Source: an uncultured Collinsella sp.
Lineage (GTDB): Bacteria > Actinomycetota > Coriobacteriia > Coriobacteriales > Coriobacteriaceae
Assembly: GCA_902475785.1 (NCBI GenBank)
Contig: CABSAN010000004.1
Span: 20,943 to 84,942 of the forward strand
Direction of reading: 5' to 3'
DNA: 64,000 nucleotides
Under the pieces are notes generated by a model. The model did no database searches and was not told the origin of the DNA. It worked only from the letters and a program-made list of their open reading frames with translations. Positions 23,260-32,770 of the stretch are shown piece by piece (position 1 is the stretch's first letter; every line of letters begins with the position of its first letter). The translations under genes were made by a program, and so were the position numbers.

Positions 23260-24615
23260 ATGCTTCTGGTCGCTAACGGTTCCGTCTTTACCCGCAACGC
23301 TCAGACTCCGTTCATTCCCAACGGTGCGGTCGCCATTGACGGAGATACGATCGTCGAAGTGGGCCCCGAGTGCGAGCTCAAGGCTAAGTACCCGGATGCC
23401 GAGTACGTCGACGCCCAGGGCAACCTCATCATGCCCGGACTTATCAACTGCCATACCCACATCTACTCGGGTCTGGCCCGCGGCCTTGCCATTAAGGGCT
23501 GCAACCCCACCAACTTCCTGGAGAATCTTGAGCAGCAGTGGTGGAAGATTGACGACAACCTGACGCTCGACGGCACCAAGGCCAGCGCCTATGCCACGAT
23601 CCTGGATTCCATCCGCGACGGCGTCACCACGATCTTCGATCACCACGCGAGCTTCTGCGAGATTCCGGGTAGCCTCTTTACCATTAAGGATGCAGCTCAG
23701 GAGCTGGGCATGCGTTCGTGCCTGTGCTACGAGGTCTCCGACCGCCGCGGTCAGGAAAAGTGCGACCAGGCCATTGCCGAGAACGCCGAGTTCGCCCAGT
23801 GGGCCGCCAAGGAGCGTCGCGAAAACGACAACCACATGATTGCCGCCATGTTTGGCGGTCACGCCACCTTTACGCTGTCGGACGAGACCATGGATAAGAT
23901 GGCTGAGGCCAACAACGGCCTGACCGGCTTCCACATCCATGTGTGCGAGGGCATGAATGACGTGTGGGACTCCCGCCTCAACCGCGGTGGCATCAGTCCC
24001 GTCGAGCGCCTGCTGCAGCACAATCTGCTCGGTCCCGACACCATGCTGGGTCACTGCATCCACGTGACGCCCGCCGAGATGGACATCGTCAAGGAGTCCG
24101 GCACCTGGCTGGTCAACAACCCCGAATCCAATATGGGCAACGCCGTGGGCTGCGCCCCCGTGCTCGAGTTCTTCCGCCGCGGCATCCCCGTGTGCATGGG
24201 TACTGACGCCTACACCCACGATATGCTCGAGAGCCTCAAGGTTTTCCTGATCATTCAGCGCCACAACGCCGCCATGCCCAACGTGGGCTGGTGCGAGGCC
24301 ATGACCATGTTGTTCGAGAACAACGCCAAGATGGCCAGCAAGTACTTCGATCGCAAGCTCGGTGTGCTCGAGGCCGGCGCCGCTGCCGACGTCATCGTCA
24401 TGGACTACAAGCCCTTTACGCCGCTGAGCGAGGAGAACATCGACGGCCACATGCTCTTTGGCATGATGGGCAAAAACTGCCGCACCACCATCATCAACGG
24501 CAAGGTTCTGTACAAGGATCGCGAGTTTGTCGGTATCGATGAGGACAAGATCAACGCGTGGACCATGGCTGAGTCCAAGAAGCTCTGGAGCACGCTCAAC
24601 GATCGCGCCTACTAA
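23260..24615 (+). CDS. ssnA: SsnA-type aminohydrolase
   Basis: SsnA is an amidohydrolase-superfamily enzyme of the anaerobic purine-degradation cluster, related to guanine deaminase. The 451-residue protein shows the metal motif LINCHTHIYSGLARGLA (HxH), later metal-binding His in GFHIHVCEG and GHCIHV, and the catalytic Asp in MGTDAYTHD. The start at 23260 has GAAGGGAG upstream, giving LLVANGSVFT as the N-terminus. It lies between the permease and ygfK. Its exact substrate is not shown by sequence; a ring-opening hydrolysis of an oxopurine is the accepted type of role. Confidence 0.92.
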   Translation: MLLVANGSVFTRNAQTPFIPNGAVAIDGDTIVEVGPECELKAKYPDAEYVDAQGNLIMPGLINCHTHIYSGLARGLAIKGCNPTNFLENLEQQWWKIDDNLTLDGTKASAYATILDSIRDGVTTIFDHHASFCEIPGSLFTIKDAAQELGMRSCLCYEVSDRRGQEKCDQAIAENAEFAQWAAKERRENDNHMIAAMFGGHATFTLSDETMDKMAEANNGLTGFHIHVCEGMNDVWDSRLNRGGISPVERLLQHNLLGPDTMLGHCIHVTPAEMDIVKESGTWLVNNPESNMGNAVGCAPVLEFFRRGIPVCMGTDAYTHDMLESLKVFLIIQRHNAAMPNVGWCEAMTMLFENNAKMASKYFDRKLGVLEAGAAADVIVMDYKPFTPLSEENIDGHMLFGMMGKNCRTTIINGKVLYKDREFVGIDEDKINAWTMAESKKLWSTLNDRAY

Positions 24616-24763
24616 TTACAAGTAGATTCACGCGCGCCGGATGTTTCGCCGCATCCGACGCGCGTATAGGCGACCTCCGCGGGGTCGCCGGCGCTGTGCT
24701 AGCGCTACACCGTATTTGCGCCCGCCGCGCGGTCTCGCCGGGCGTTACAGAGAGGAGCTCATT
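24616..24763 (+). promoter_or_regulatory. Stem-loop-rich spacer before ygfK
   Basis: The 148-base spacer can fold into CGCGCGCCGGATG pairing with CGCATCCGACGCGCG (24632-24665, one bulge) and GGCGACC pairing with GGTCGCC (24669-24689), followed by further G+C-rich palindromes. It resembles the spacer before ssnA in style. There is no U-rich terminator tail. A GAGGAG site precedes the ygfK ATG. Confidence 0.45.
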
Positions 24764-27763
24764 ATGAGCGACATCATGAGGCCGATCCCGTTTTCGCAAC
24801 TGATGAACTGGATCATCGAGGAGCACAAGACTCAGGGCGCCATCTTTGGCGTGCGCAAGATGGTCACGGCCAACCAGGAGGGCGCGCTTCCCATTTTTGA
24901 CGAGCGCATCGAGACCCCGTTTGGCCCGGCCGCCGGCCCCAACACGCAGCTTGCCCAGAACATCGTGGCATCCTACGTGGCCGGCTCCCGCTTCTTTGAG
25001 CTCAAGACCGTTCAGGTTATGGACGGCGAGGAGCTCTCCAAGTGTGTGAACAAGCCCTGCATCGTGGCACAGGACGAGTGCTACAACTGCGAGTGGTCGA
25101 CCGAGCTCGAGGTTCCGCAGGCCTTTGCCGAGTACGTGAAGGCATGGTTCGCCTGCCACCTCATCGCTCGCGAGTACGGCCTGGGAAGCCCGGACGGCTT
25201 TGTCTTCAACATGTCCGTGGGCTATGACCTCGAGGGCATCAAGAGCCCCAAGGTCGACGCCTACATCGAGGGCATGAAGGACGCCAGCGGCTCCGAGGTT
25301 TGGAACGAGTGCCGCACCTGGGCGCTCGCTAACCTGGACAAGTTTGAGCATGTCGACGCCGCATTTGTCGAGTCCATCCCGGCGCGCGTCTCCAACTCCA
25401 TCACCGAGTCCACCCTGCACGGCTGCCCGCCGGCGGAGATCGAGCGCATCGCGACCTATCTGATCACCGAGAAGGGCCTCAACACCTACATCAAGTGCAA
25501 CCCCACGCTGCTGGGCTATGAGTTTGCACGTCAGCGCCTCAACGAGCTGGGCTTTGACTACATCGTTTTCGACGATACGCACTTCCGCGAGGACCTGCAG
25601 TGGGCCGATGCCGTGCCTATGTTCGAGCGCCTGATTGCCCTGTGCGCCGAGCGCGGCTTGGAGTTTGGCGTCAAGCTGACCAACACGTTCCCCGTCGACG
25701 TGACGAGGAACGAGCTGCCCTCTACCGAGATGTACATGTCTGGCCGTTCGCTGTTCTCGCTGACTATCGAGGCTGCCCGCCGCATTACCGAGCAGTTCGA
25801 TGGCAAACTGCGCATCAGCTACTCCGGCGGCGCCACGGTCTACAACATCCGCGCCCTGTACGATGCCGGCATTTGGCCCGTTACCCTGGCGACCGACGTG
25901 CTCAAGCCCGGTGGCTACGAGCGCTTTAGCCAGATGGCCGGCGAGTTTACCGACCTGGATGGCAAGCCGTTTGCGGGCGTCTCGCTCGAGGCCGTGACCG
26001 CGATTCAGACCGACTCGCTCACCAACCCGCTCTACAAGAAGCCGCTGCGCCCGCTGCCCGACCGCAAGGTCGCCGGCAAGAGCCCGCTTTCCGACTGCTT
26101 TACCACGCCGTGCCGCACGAGCTGCCCCATCCAGCAGGATATTCCCGCCTATCTGGCGGCTGTTGACGAGGGCCGCTACGAGGACGCACTCAACATCATC
26201 ATCGAGCGCAACGCCCTGCCGTTCATTACCGGCACCATCTGCCCGCATCCCTGCGGCCGTGCCTGCGAGCGTGCGTTCTACGAGCCCGAGGGCGCCCAGA
26301 TTCGCGCCAGCAAGCTCAAGGCCGCCCGCGAGGCCATGACCGCCGTGCTGCCCAAGCTGCGCGCCCAGGCCATCGCCAACGACGGCGAGCACAACGTAGC
26401 CGTTATCGGCGGCGGCCCGGCCGGTCTGGCGACGGCGTTCTTCCTGACGCGTGCCGGCGTGCCCGTCACCATCTTCGAGGCCCGCGATTCGCTCGGCGGC
26501 GTGGTCCGTCATGTGATCCCCGAGTTCCGTATCGCGAGCGACGATATCTCCCACGATGCCGAGCTCTGCCTGGCCTTTGGCGCCAAGGTGCAGCTCAACG
26601 CTTGCGTGGATTCCATCGACGAACTCAAGGCCCAGGGCTTCACCGACGTGGTCGTGGCCACCGGTGCCTGGATGCCCGGCTCTGCGGGTTTGGGCGAGGG
26701 TGCCGAGCTCGACGTGCTGGAGTTCCTCGAGGCCGCCAAGAAGGGCGAGAAGCTCGAGCTGGGCGAGGACGTCGTAGTCATTGGCGCCGGCAACACCGCC
26801 ATGGATGCTGCCCGCGTGGCCAAGCGCCTGGCTGGTGTGAAGAACGTGCGCCTGGTGTATCGCCGCACCAAGAAGCAGATGCCTGCCGACGAGGAAGAGC
26901 TCGATCTTGCTCTTGCCGACGGCGTTGAGTTCTGCGAGCTACTGGCGCCCAAGGCACTTAACGGCGCCGTGCTGACCTGCGATGTTATGGAGCTCGGCGA
27001 GCCGGATGCAAGCGGCCGTCGCAGCCCCGTCGCCACGGGCGAGACCGTCGAGCTTTCCACCACCACGGTGATCTGCGCCGTGGGCGAGGGCATCGACGCC
27101 AGCCTGTACGATGCCGCGGGCGTTGAGCACGACCGTCGCGGCCGCCTTGCCGCCACCTCCACCGGCGTCGAGGGCGTCTGGGCTGCGGGCGACTGCCGTC
27201 GCGGTCCTGCCACCGTGGTCGAGGCTATTGCCGACGCCGCCGAGGTCGCCCGTGCCATCGCCGGCGTGGACTTTAACAAGTACGCCGATTGCAACGAGCA
27301 GGCTGGCCGCGAGGGCACCTGCTACGAGCGCAAGGGGTCGCTGTGCCGCGACAAGCGCAACTGCACCAAGACCCGCTGCCTGGGCTGCGGCTCGGTGTGC
27401 GAGGTCTGCTGCGACGTGTGCCCCAACCGCGCCAACGTGGCCATTAAGGTGCCGGGCCTGGCCAAGCATCAGGTTGTCCACGTCGACGGTATGTGCAACG
27501 AGTGCGGCAACTGCGCCGTGTTCTGCCCCTACCAGGAGGGCCGTCCCTACAAGGACAAGCTCACCCTGTTCTGGAGCGAGCAGGACATGGAGAACTCCGA
27601 GAACGAGGGCTTCCTGGCCGTGGACGAGGATCACTTTAAGGTCCGCGTCGCCGGCACGGTCCGCACCGTCTCGGTCGATGCCGTCAACACCGGCCTTCCC
27701 GAGGCCGTCCGCCTGACCATCAGGGCTGTGCGCGACAACTATTCGTACCTTCTTAAGAAATAG
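24764..27763 (+). CDS. ygfK: YgfK, iron-sulfur flavoprotein partner of XdhD
   Basis: YgfK is a large redox protein of the anaerobic purine cluster (older name: putative selenate reductase subunit). The 999-residue product has three parts. The first is a dihydroorotate-dehydrogenase-like region (about 1-430). The second is a glutamate-synthase-small-subunit-like part with a Cys-rich Fe-S segment (CFTTPCRTSCPIQQDIPAYL), the FAD motif VAVIGGGPAGLATAF (about 545) and the NAD(P) motif VVVIGAGNTAMDAARVAKR (about 670). The third is a C-terminal region with many Cys (CLGCGSVCEVCCDVCPNRAN and CNECGNCAVFCP) for 4Fe-4S clusters. The start at 24764 is supported by GAGGAG and the MSDIMRPIPFSQLMNW N-terminus. 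It should pass electrons between NAD(P)H, ferredoxin and XdhD. Confidence 0.94.
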   Translation: MSDIMRPIPFSQLMNWIIEEHKTQGAIFGVRKMVTANQEGALPIFDERIETPFGPAAGPNTQLAQNIVASYVAGSRFFELKTVQVMDGEELSKCVNKPCIVAQDECYNCEWSTELEVPQAFAEYVKAWFACHLIAREYGLGSPDGFVFNMSVGYDLEGIKSPKVDAYIEGMKDASGSEVWNECRTWALANLDKFEHVDAAFVESIPARVSNSITESTLHGCPPAEIERIATYLITEKGLNTYIKCNPTLLGYEFARQRLNELGFDYIVFDDTHFREDLQWADAVPMFERLIALCAERGLEFGVKLTNTFPVDVTRNELPSTEMYMSGRSLFSLTIEAARRITEQFDGKLRISYSGGATVYNIRALYDAGIWPVTLATDVLKPGGYERFSQMAGEFTDLDGKPFAGVSLEAVTAIQTDSLTNPLYKKPLRPLPDRKVAGKSPLSDCFTTPCRTSCPIQQDIPAYLAAVDEGRYEDALNIIIERNALPFITGTICPHPCGRACERAFYEPEGAQIRASKLKAAREAMTAVLPKLRAQAIANDGEHNVAVIGGGPAGLATAFFLTRAGVPVTIFEARDSLGGVVRHVIPEFRIASDDISHDAELCLAFGAKVQLNACVDSIDELKAQGFTDVVVATGAWMPGSAGLGEGAELDVLEFLEAAKKGEKLELGEDVVVIGAGNTAMDAARVAKRLAGVKNVRLVYRRTKKQMPADEEELDLALADGVEFCELLAPKALNGAVLTCDVMELGEPDASGRRSPVATGETVELSTTTVICAVGEGIDASLYDAAGVEHDRRGRLAATSTGVEGVWAAGDCRRGPATVVEAIADAAEVARAIAGVDFNKYADCNEQAGREGTCYERKGSLCRDKRNCTKTRCLGCGSVCEVCCDVCPNRANVAIKVPGLAKHQVVHVDGMCNECGNCAVFCPYQEGRPYKDKLTLFWSEQDMENSENEGFLAVDEDHFKVRVAGTVRTVSVDAVNTGLPEAVRLTIRAVRDNYSYLLKK

Positions 27764-27774
27764 GCGAGTCTCTT

Positions 27775-28254
27775 ATGGCCAAATCTATTCAACATAACGT
27801 GGCCTACGTTGCCTGCGGAAGCGGTTGCGCCTCCGCAGGCGGCGACGCCCGCTGCAGCGAAGGCTGCATTGGCTGCGGTGCCTGCGTTACGGCCTGCCCC
27901 CACGGTGCCATCGCACTGGTCGACGGCGTCGCCCGCGTGGACCGCTCCAAGTGCACGGGCTGTGGCCTGTGCGGCATGGCGTGCCCGCAGCGCGTGATTG
28001 CCTTTGTTCCCGGCTACCAGAACATACTGGTGCGCTGCAACAACACCGATAAGGGCGCCATTGCGCGCAAGATCTGCGACACGAGCTGCATCGGTTGCGG
28101 CATGTGCGCCAAAAAGTGCCCCGCCGGCGCTATCCGCATCGAGGACAACTGCGCCCATATCGACGGCGCGGATTGCCTGTCGTGTGGCATGTGCGCCGTC
28201 GTCTGCCCGCATGGCGCCATCCACGACCGCACCGGCATCGCCGCCGGCGTGTAG
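27775..28254 (+). CDS. Multi-cluster 4Fe-4S ferredoxin
   Basis: The 159-residue protein contains four CxxCxxCxxxC-type motifs: CIGCGACVTACP, CTGCGLCGMACP, CIGCGMCAKKCP and CLSCGMCAVVCP. It also has an N-terminal Cys-rich segment (ACGSGCASAGGDARC) like that of RnfB-related proteins. It has no membrane segment. Placed 11 bases after ygfK and 12 bases before xdhD, it is probably the electron carrier between these two enzymes. Confidence 0.9.
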   Translation: MAKSIQHNVAYVACGSGCASAGGDARCSEGCIGCGACVTACPHGAIALVDGVARVDRSKCTGCGLCGMACPQRVIAFVPGYQNILVRCNNTDKGAIARKICDTSCIGCGMCAKKCPAGAIRIEDNCAHIDGADCLSCGMCAVVCPHGAIHDRTGIAAGV

Positions 28255-28266
28255 AGGGGAATCACC

Positions 28267-31044
28267 ATGGCACAGGAATTCACTTTTACCGTTAACGGCG
28301 TCGAGCACACGACGACCCAAAACAAACCGCTGCTGCGCTATCTGCGCGACGACCTGCACATTCACTCCGCCAAGGACGGCTGCTCCGAGGGCGCCTGCGG
28401 CACCTGCACCATCCATGTGGACGGTGCGGCCGTCAAGGCGTGCGTGCTGACCACCGCCCTTGCCGCCGGCCGCGACATCGTGACTGTCGAGGGCCTGCCC
28501 GAGAACGTGCGCGAGGCGTTTGTGTACGCCTTTGGCGCCGTGGGCGCCGTGCAGTGCGGCTTTTGTATCCCCGGTATGGTCATGGCGGGTGCAGCGCTCA
28601 TCGCCGAGGATCCCGAGCCTACCGAGGAGCAGATCAAGTACGCCATCCGCGGCAATGTTTGCCGCTGCACCGGCTACAAAAAGATTATCGAGGGCATTGC
28701 GCTGGCCGCTGCGGTGCTCCGCGGCGAAAAGCAGATCGACGAGGATCTGGAGCGCGGCGACGACTACGGCGTGGGCAAGCGCGCCTTCCGTATTGACGTG
28801 CGCAAGAAGGTGCTCGGCGAGGGCAAGTACCCCGACGACATCGACGAGATCGACCAGCCGGGCCTGACCTACGCCAGCGCCGTGCGCTCCAAGTATCCGC
28901 GTGCCCGCGTGCTCTCCATCGATACCTCCAAGGCCGAGGCCCTACCCGGTGTGGTTGGCATCCTGCGCGCCGAGGACGTGCCGGTCAACCAGGTCGGCCA
29001 CCTTATCCAGGACTGGGACGTCATGATCGCCCAGGGCGACATCACCCGCTGCGTGGGCGATGCCATCGTGCTGGTGGTTGCCGAGGACGAGGCGACGCTC
29101 GAGAAGGCCAAAAAGCTCGTAAAGATCGATTACGAGCCGCTGGAGCCCGTGCGCAACATCGCCGAGGCCAGGTCTGCCGACGCCCCACGCCTGCATGACA
29201 GCTTCTTTGCCTTTGGCAACACGGTGGAGCTCAAGGACAACGTGTGCCAGAGCCGCCATGTGACGCGCGGCGACGCCGCCAAGGCGCTGGCGGAGAGCGC
29301 ATTCACCGTGACGCAGCGCTTTACCACGCCCTTTACCGAGCATGCCTTCTTGGAGCCCGAGTGCGCCGTCGCCTTCCCGTACAAGAATGGCGTCAAGGTG
29401 CAGTCGACTGACCAGGGCGCCTACGACACGCGCAAAGAGTGTGCCCACATGTTTGGCTGGGACAACGAGCCCGAGCGCGTGGTCGTCGAGACCATGCTCG
29501 TGGGTGGCGGCTTTGGCGGCAAGGAGGACGTGTCCATCCAGCACCTGGCCGCACTTGCCGCATACAAGTTCCAGCGTCCTGTGAAGTGCAAGCTCACACG
29601 TGCCGAGTCACTTGCGTTCCATCCTAAGCGCCACGCCATGGACGGCACCTTTACGCTGGGCTGCGACGCCGAGGGCAACTTTACCGGCCTGGACTGCGAG
29701 ATCAACTTTGATACCGGCGCCTATGCGTCACTGTGCGGCCCGGTGCTCGAGCGCGCCTGCACGCATGCCGTCGGCCCCTACAAGTACCAGAACACCGACA
29801 TTCGCGGCTTTGGCTACTACACCAACAACCCGCCCGCCGGTGCGTACCGAGGCTTTGGCGTTTGCCAGTCCGAGTTTGCGCTCGAGAGCCTGATCGACCT
29901 GCTGGCCGAGAAGGTCGGCCTGGATCCGTGGGAGATTCGCTACCGTAACGCCATCGAGCCGGGCGAGGTTCTGCCCAACGGCCAGATTGCCGACTGCTCC
30001 ACGGCGCTTAAGGAGACGCTGCTCGAGGTCAAGGATGCCTACTACGCGCATCCCGGCCACGCCGGCATTGCCTGCGCCATGAAGAACGCCGGCGTGGGCG
30101 TGGGCCTGCCCGATGCCGGCCGCTGCAAAATCCGCATCGAGAACGGCGTGGCCGTGGTCTATGCCGCCACGTCCGACATTGGACAGGGCTGTAACACCGT
30201 CTTCTTGCAGGACGTTGCCGAGGCATGCGGCCTGCCGCTTCGCTGCATCGCCAACGGCGAGTGCTCCACCGAGAACGCTCCCGACTCCGGCACCACGTCT
30301 GGCTCGCGTCAGACGGTCGTGACCGGCGAGGCCGTGCGCGGTGCCGCTTTTCTGCTGCGCGATGCCATGGTTGGCATCGAGGCCGGCAAGCCTGCCCCCG
30401 ATGCTCCCGTGAGCGCGCATGGCGACGGCGTCAAGATTGAGTACGACGACGGTCACGCCTATCAGCTGCGCGCACAGGAGCTCGTCGCCGGCCAGGGCAT
30501 GCATCCTCAGGATCCCGCGGCCGCCATCAAGGCGCTCGAAGGATGCGAGTTTGGCTACGTGTATCTGGAGCCGACCGACAAGCTGGGCGCCGACGTGCCC
30601 AACCCCAAGAGCCACATCTGCTACGGCTTTGCCACGCATGTGGTCATTCTGGATGATGACGGCCGCGTGAGCGAGGTCTATGCCGCGCACGATTCCGGCA
30701 AGGTGGTCAACCCCATCTCCATCCAGGGTCAGATCGAAGGCGGCGTGCTCATGGGTATGGGCTATGCGCTGACCGAGGACTGGCCGCTCAAGGACTGCGT
30801 GCCCCAGGCAAGGTACGGCACGCTCGGACTGTTCCGTGCGCCCGAGATTCCGGATATCCACGCCATCTACGTGGAGAAGGACGAGCTGTTGCCCGTGGCA
30901 TACGGCGGCAAGGGCATCGGCGAGATCGCAACGATCCCCACGGCGCCCGCCGTGCAGAACGCCTACCGCGCGTTCGACGGCAAGCTGCGTCCCGATCTGC
31001 CCATGGTGGATACGCCATACAGCCGCGCCCGTCACCGCGGCTAG
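28267..31044 (+). CDS. xdhD: XdhD, selenium-dependent-type molybdenum hydroxylase (xanthine dehydrogenase family)
   Basis: The 925-residue protein fuses the 2Fe-2S and molybdopterin subunits. Residues 1-160 hold CSEGACGTCTIHVDG and VQCGFCIPGMVMAG, then GNVCRCTGYKKIIEG. The rest is the molybdopterin domain with VETMLVGGGFGGKEDVSIQH, PPAGAYRGFGVCQSE, SDIGQGCNTVFLQDV and the C-terminal GGKGIGEIATIPTAPAVQNA, which carries the catalytic Glu. This layout matches E. coli XdhD/YgfN and the selenium-dependent xanthine dehydrogenase family. The separate FAD subunit (YgfM type) is not found in the window, so YgfK probably supplies flavin. The yqeB and yqeC maturation genes are 13 kb downstream. Confidence 0.94.
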   Translation: MAQEFTFTVNGVEHTTTQNKPLLRYLRDDLHIHSAKDGCSEGACGTCTIHVDGAAVKACVLTTALAAGRDIVTVEGLPENVREAFVYAFGAVGAVQCGFCIPGMVMAGAALIAEDPEPTEEQIKYAIRGNVCRCTGYKKIIEGIALAAAVLRGEKQIDEDLERGDDYGVGKRAFRIDVRKKVLGEGKYPDDIDEIDQPGLTYASAVRSKYPRARVLSIDTSKAEALPGVVGILRAEDVPVNQVGHLIQDWDVMIAQGDITRCVGDAIVLVVAEDEATLEKAKKLVKIDYEPLEPVRNIAEARSADAPRLHDSFFAFGNTVELKDNVCQSRHVTRGDAAKALAESAFTVTQRFTTPFTEHAFLEPECAVAFPYKNGVKVQSTDQGAYDTRKECAHMFGWDNEPERVVVETMLVGGGFGGKEDVSIQHLAALAAYKFQRPVKCKLTRAESLAFHPKRHAMDGTFTLGCDAEGNFTGLDCEINFDTGAYASLCGPVLERACTHAVGPYKYQNTDIRGFGYYTNNPPAGAYRGFGVCQSEFALESLIDLLAEKVGLDPWEIRYRNAIEPGEVLPNGQIADCSTALKETLLEVKDAYYAHPGHAGIACAMKNAGVGVGLPDAGRCKIRIENGVAVVYAATSDIGQGCNTVFLQDVAEACGLPLRCIANGECSTENAPDSGTTSGSRQTVVTGEAVRGAAFLLRDAMVGIEAGKPAPDAPVSAHGDGVKIEYDDGHAYQLRAQELVAGQGMHPQDPAAAIKALEGCEFGYVYLEPTDKLGADVPNPKSHICYGFATHVVILDDDGRVSEVYAAHDSGKVVNPISIQGQIEGGVLMGMGYALTEDWPLKDCVPQARYGTLGLFRAPEIPDIHAIYVEKDELLPVAYGGKGIGEIATIPTAPAVQNAYRAFDGKLRPDLPMVDTPYSRARHRG

Positions 31045-31113
31045 GGTAGGGCGCGCACGGCCATTGCTGATGGGCCGTTCACGCTCAACATCAACTGCAT
31101 ATGCTGCACCTTT

Positions 31114-31149
31114 GGCCCCAGCTCCATCGCGAGCCGGGGCCTTTTGTTT
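31114..31149 (+). terminator. Intrinsic terminator after xdhD
   Basis: GGCCCC (31114-31119) and GCTC (31121-31124) pair with GAGC (31131-31134) and GGGGCC (31136-31141), followed by TTTTGTTT. It lies 70 bases after xdhD and should close the first purine operon. Confidence 0.88.
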
Positions 31150-31225
31150 GGAGCGGAGACAGCATCCCGGAATTCGGGCAATCCGGTGGTCAGGGGTTGA
31201 GCGAGCGTCGCGCTAAGGATGCCAA

Positions 31226-31340
31226 GCGTAAAACCTTCAATGAAAATGGCGTAAAAACTACATCTGTCATGGCGTAAAAACTACATTGAAAGTAGCGTAA
31301 AATCAGCATTGAGAATGGCGTAATTTCGCATATCGCGTGA
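31226..31340. repeat. Five-copy tandem array with exact 23-base period
   Basis: The motif GCGTAAAA (GCGTAATT in the last) starts at 31226, 31249, 31272, 31295 and 31318, exactly 23 bases apart. The units also share a TACAT/CAGCAT-TGA-like second half. There are no unique spacers or cas genes, so this is not a CRISPR array. The array ends directly before the AAA ATPase remnant. It resembles an iteron or a multi-site protein-binding array. Confidence 0.8.
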
Positions 31341-31343
31341 TAG

Positions 31344-32498
31344 AGAGGGACGGCCGTCTCCAGGCTCGATGAGCCTGCGCAGCGTGCGGCGGCAGAGGTC
31401 GACCCAAGCCTGGCGCTCATCGGCGATGCGCCACACCTGGTCGATGAATGGCAGGAGGTGCCCGAGGTTTGGGATGCCGCCCGGCGTTTCGTGGACGCGA
31501 GCGGCAACGAACGGGGGACACTTTTGCTCACGGGCTCGACCGCGCTCAAAAGCGAGGAGCGCAGCCATGTTCGTCATTCCGGCACGGGTAGGATCGCCCG
31601 TCTGTCAATGCGCCCCATGGCCCTGTGTGAGTCGGGCGACGGCGAGCCGCTCGTGTCACTGGCAAGCCTCTTTAAGGGCGAGGATTTTGCCCCTCAGCGT
31701 CGCGAGAGCACGGTGGATGACGTCGCCCGCTGGTGCTGCAGGGGCGGTTGGCCTGCAAATCTTGGGCTTTCGGAAGATCTTGCGCGAGAGACGGCAAGCC
31801 AGTACGTGCACTCGGTGCTCGACGTCAACGTGCTGGACGAGGGCATGTCGCCCGAGCTTGCACACGGCCTTTTGCGAGCTCTTGCCATGAACGAGAGCCA
31901 GGCTGTCACGTACAAGACGCTCGTAAAGGACGCCTCGTACGGTGAGGCGGGCCCCGACGAGAGGACCATCGCTGCGTACTTGGACCTCTTCAACAGGCTC
32001 AAGCTGACCGAGGACCTGTGCGGATGGGAGCCGCCCATGCGCTCGAAGGCCCGCGTTCGCGTGCGCCCCAAGCGCTACTTCTGTGACCCGTCACTTGCGG
32101 CGGCGTTGCTGGGGGCTACCCCTGAGCGGCTGCTTGGCGATATGCAAACGCTGGGGATGCTCTTTGAGAATCTCGTCCTGCGCGACATGCGCGTGTTCCT
32201 TTCCACCTACGGCGGTGTCGACAACAGTGTCCATTATTTCCGAGATGAGAAGGGCCTTGAGGTCGATCTGATCGTTGAGCACGACGGGCGCTGGGGAGCC
32301 ATCGAGGTCAAGCTGAGTGATGCGAAAGCAGACGATGGAGCGAGAAATCTCAAGGCGCTGGAGAGGAAAGTGCTCTCCAATCCTGCCGCCCAGAATGCCG
32401 CGCCGGCGTTTTTGGCGGTCGTGGTTGGAAAGGGGAGCATTGCCTACACACGCGACGACGGCGTGGCGGTGATTCCCATGGCGGCACTTGGGGCGTAG
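31344..32498 (+). pseudogene. AAA/DUF4143 ATPase lacking its N-terminus
   Basis: The reading frame opens at 31344 without a start codon and encodes an AAA_14/DUF4143-type protein. It enters at the post-Walker-B region (SLALIGDAPHLVDEWQEVPE, where DEWQ is the Walker B motif) and continues through RGTLLLTGSTA (sensor 1), CCRGGWPANLGLSEDLARE and the DUF4143 nuclease-like C-terminus (YFRDEKGLEVDLIVEHDGRW and IEVKLSD). The Walker A part, roughly the first 60 residues, is missing; the repeat array is in its place. An ATG at 31458 could give 346 residues. Such ATPases are widespread accessory proteins with unclear roles. Confidence 0.8.
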
Positions 32499-32626
32499 TG
32501 GTTTTGTGGGCGTGCCGTGCTTCCTTTACCGAAAATCCATTTGGTAAACCAGATGCTCGCGGATAGAATAAAGTTGACGGCGGCCCAAGGGTGATAGCTG
32601 GGCAGCGCCGTTGCTTGGTCAAGAGG

Positions 32627-32770
32627 TCAGCGCCTTAATGGCAGCGACTTGTTATGCTTCGAATGCTGCTTGAGTGCCTCGGAAAGTTCGATAAGCGCCG
32701 TGAAGAGCGAGACCAAAGCAACCAAGAGCTCTACGAGCTCTGATGGGCCCGGGATGACCGCTGATTCAAG
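32627..32770 (-). pseudogene. Possible small hydrophobic protein or its remnant
   Basis: The minus strand from about 32770 to 32627 encodes ESAVIPGPSELVELLVALVS, then LFTALIELSEALKQHSKHNK and a basic end. One hydrophobic helix followed by a charged tail is the pattern of small membrane peptides or holin-like toxins. No standard start codon precedes the similarity: an in-frame TGA lies three codons before the Ala. A hairpin GGCCCGG/CCGGGCC (about 32745-32781) overlaps the 5' end. The rest of the 32499-32952 gap holds nothing else I recognise. Confidence 0.35.

Noticed and set aside
24596..26554. 652-codon open frame on the minus strand antisense to ygfK
   Set aside because: Low-complexity composition and no domain; the plus-strand ygfK has full family similarity here.
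31226..31340. CRISPR array
   Set aside because: The 23-base unit has no unique spacers between conserved repeats, and no cas genes are present in the window.
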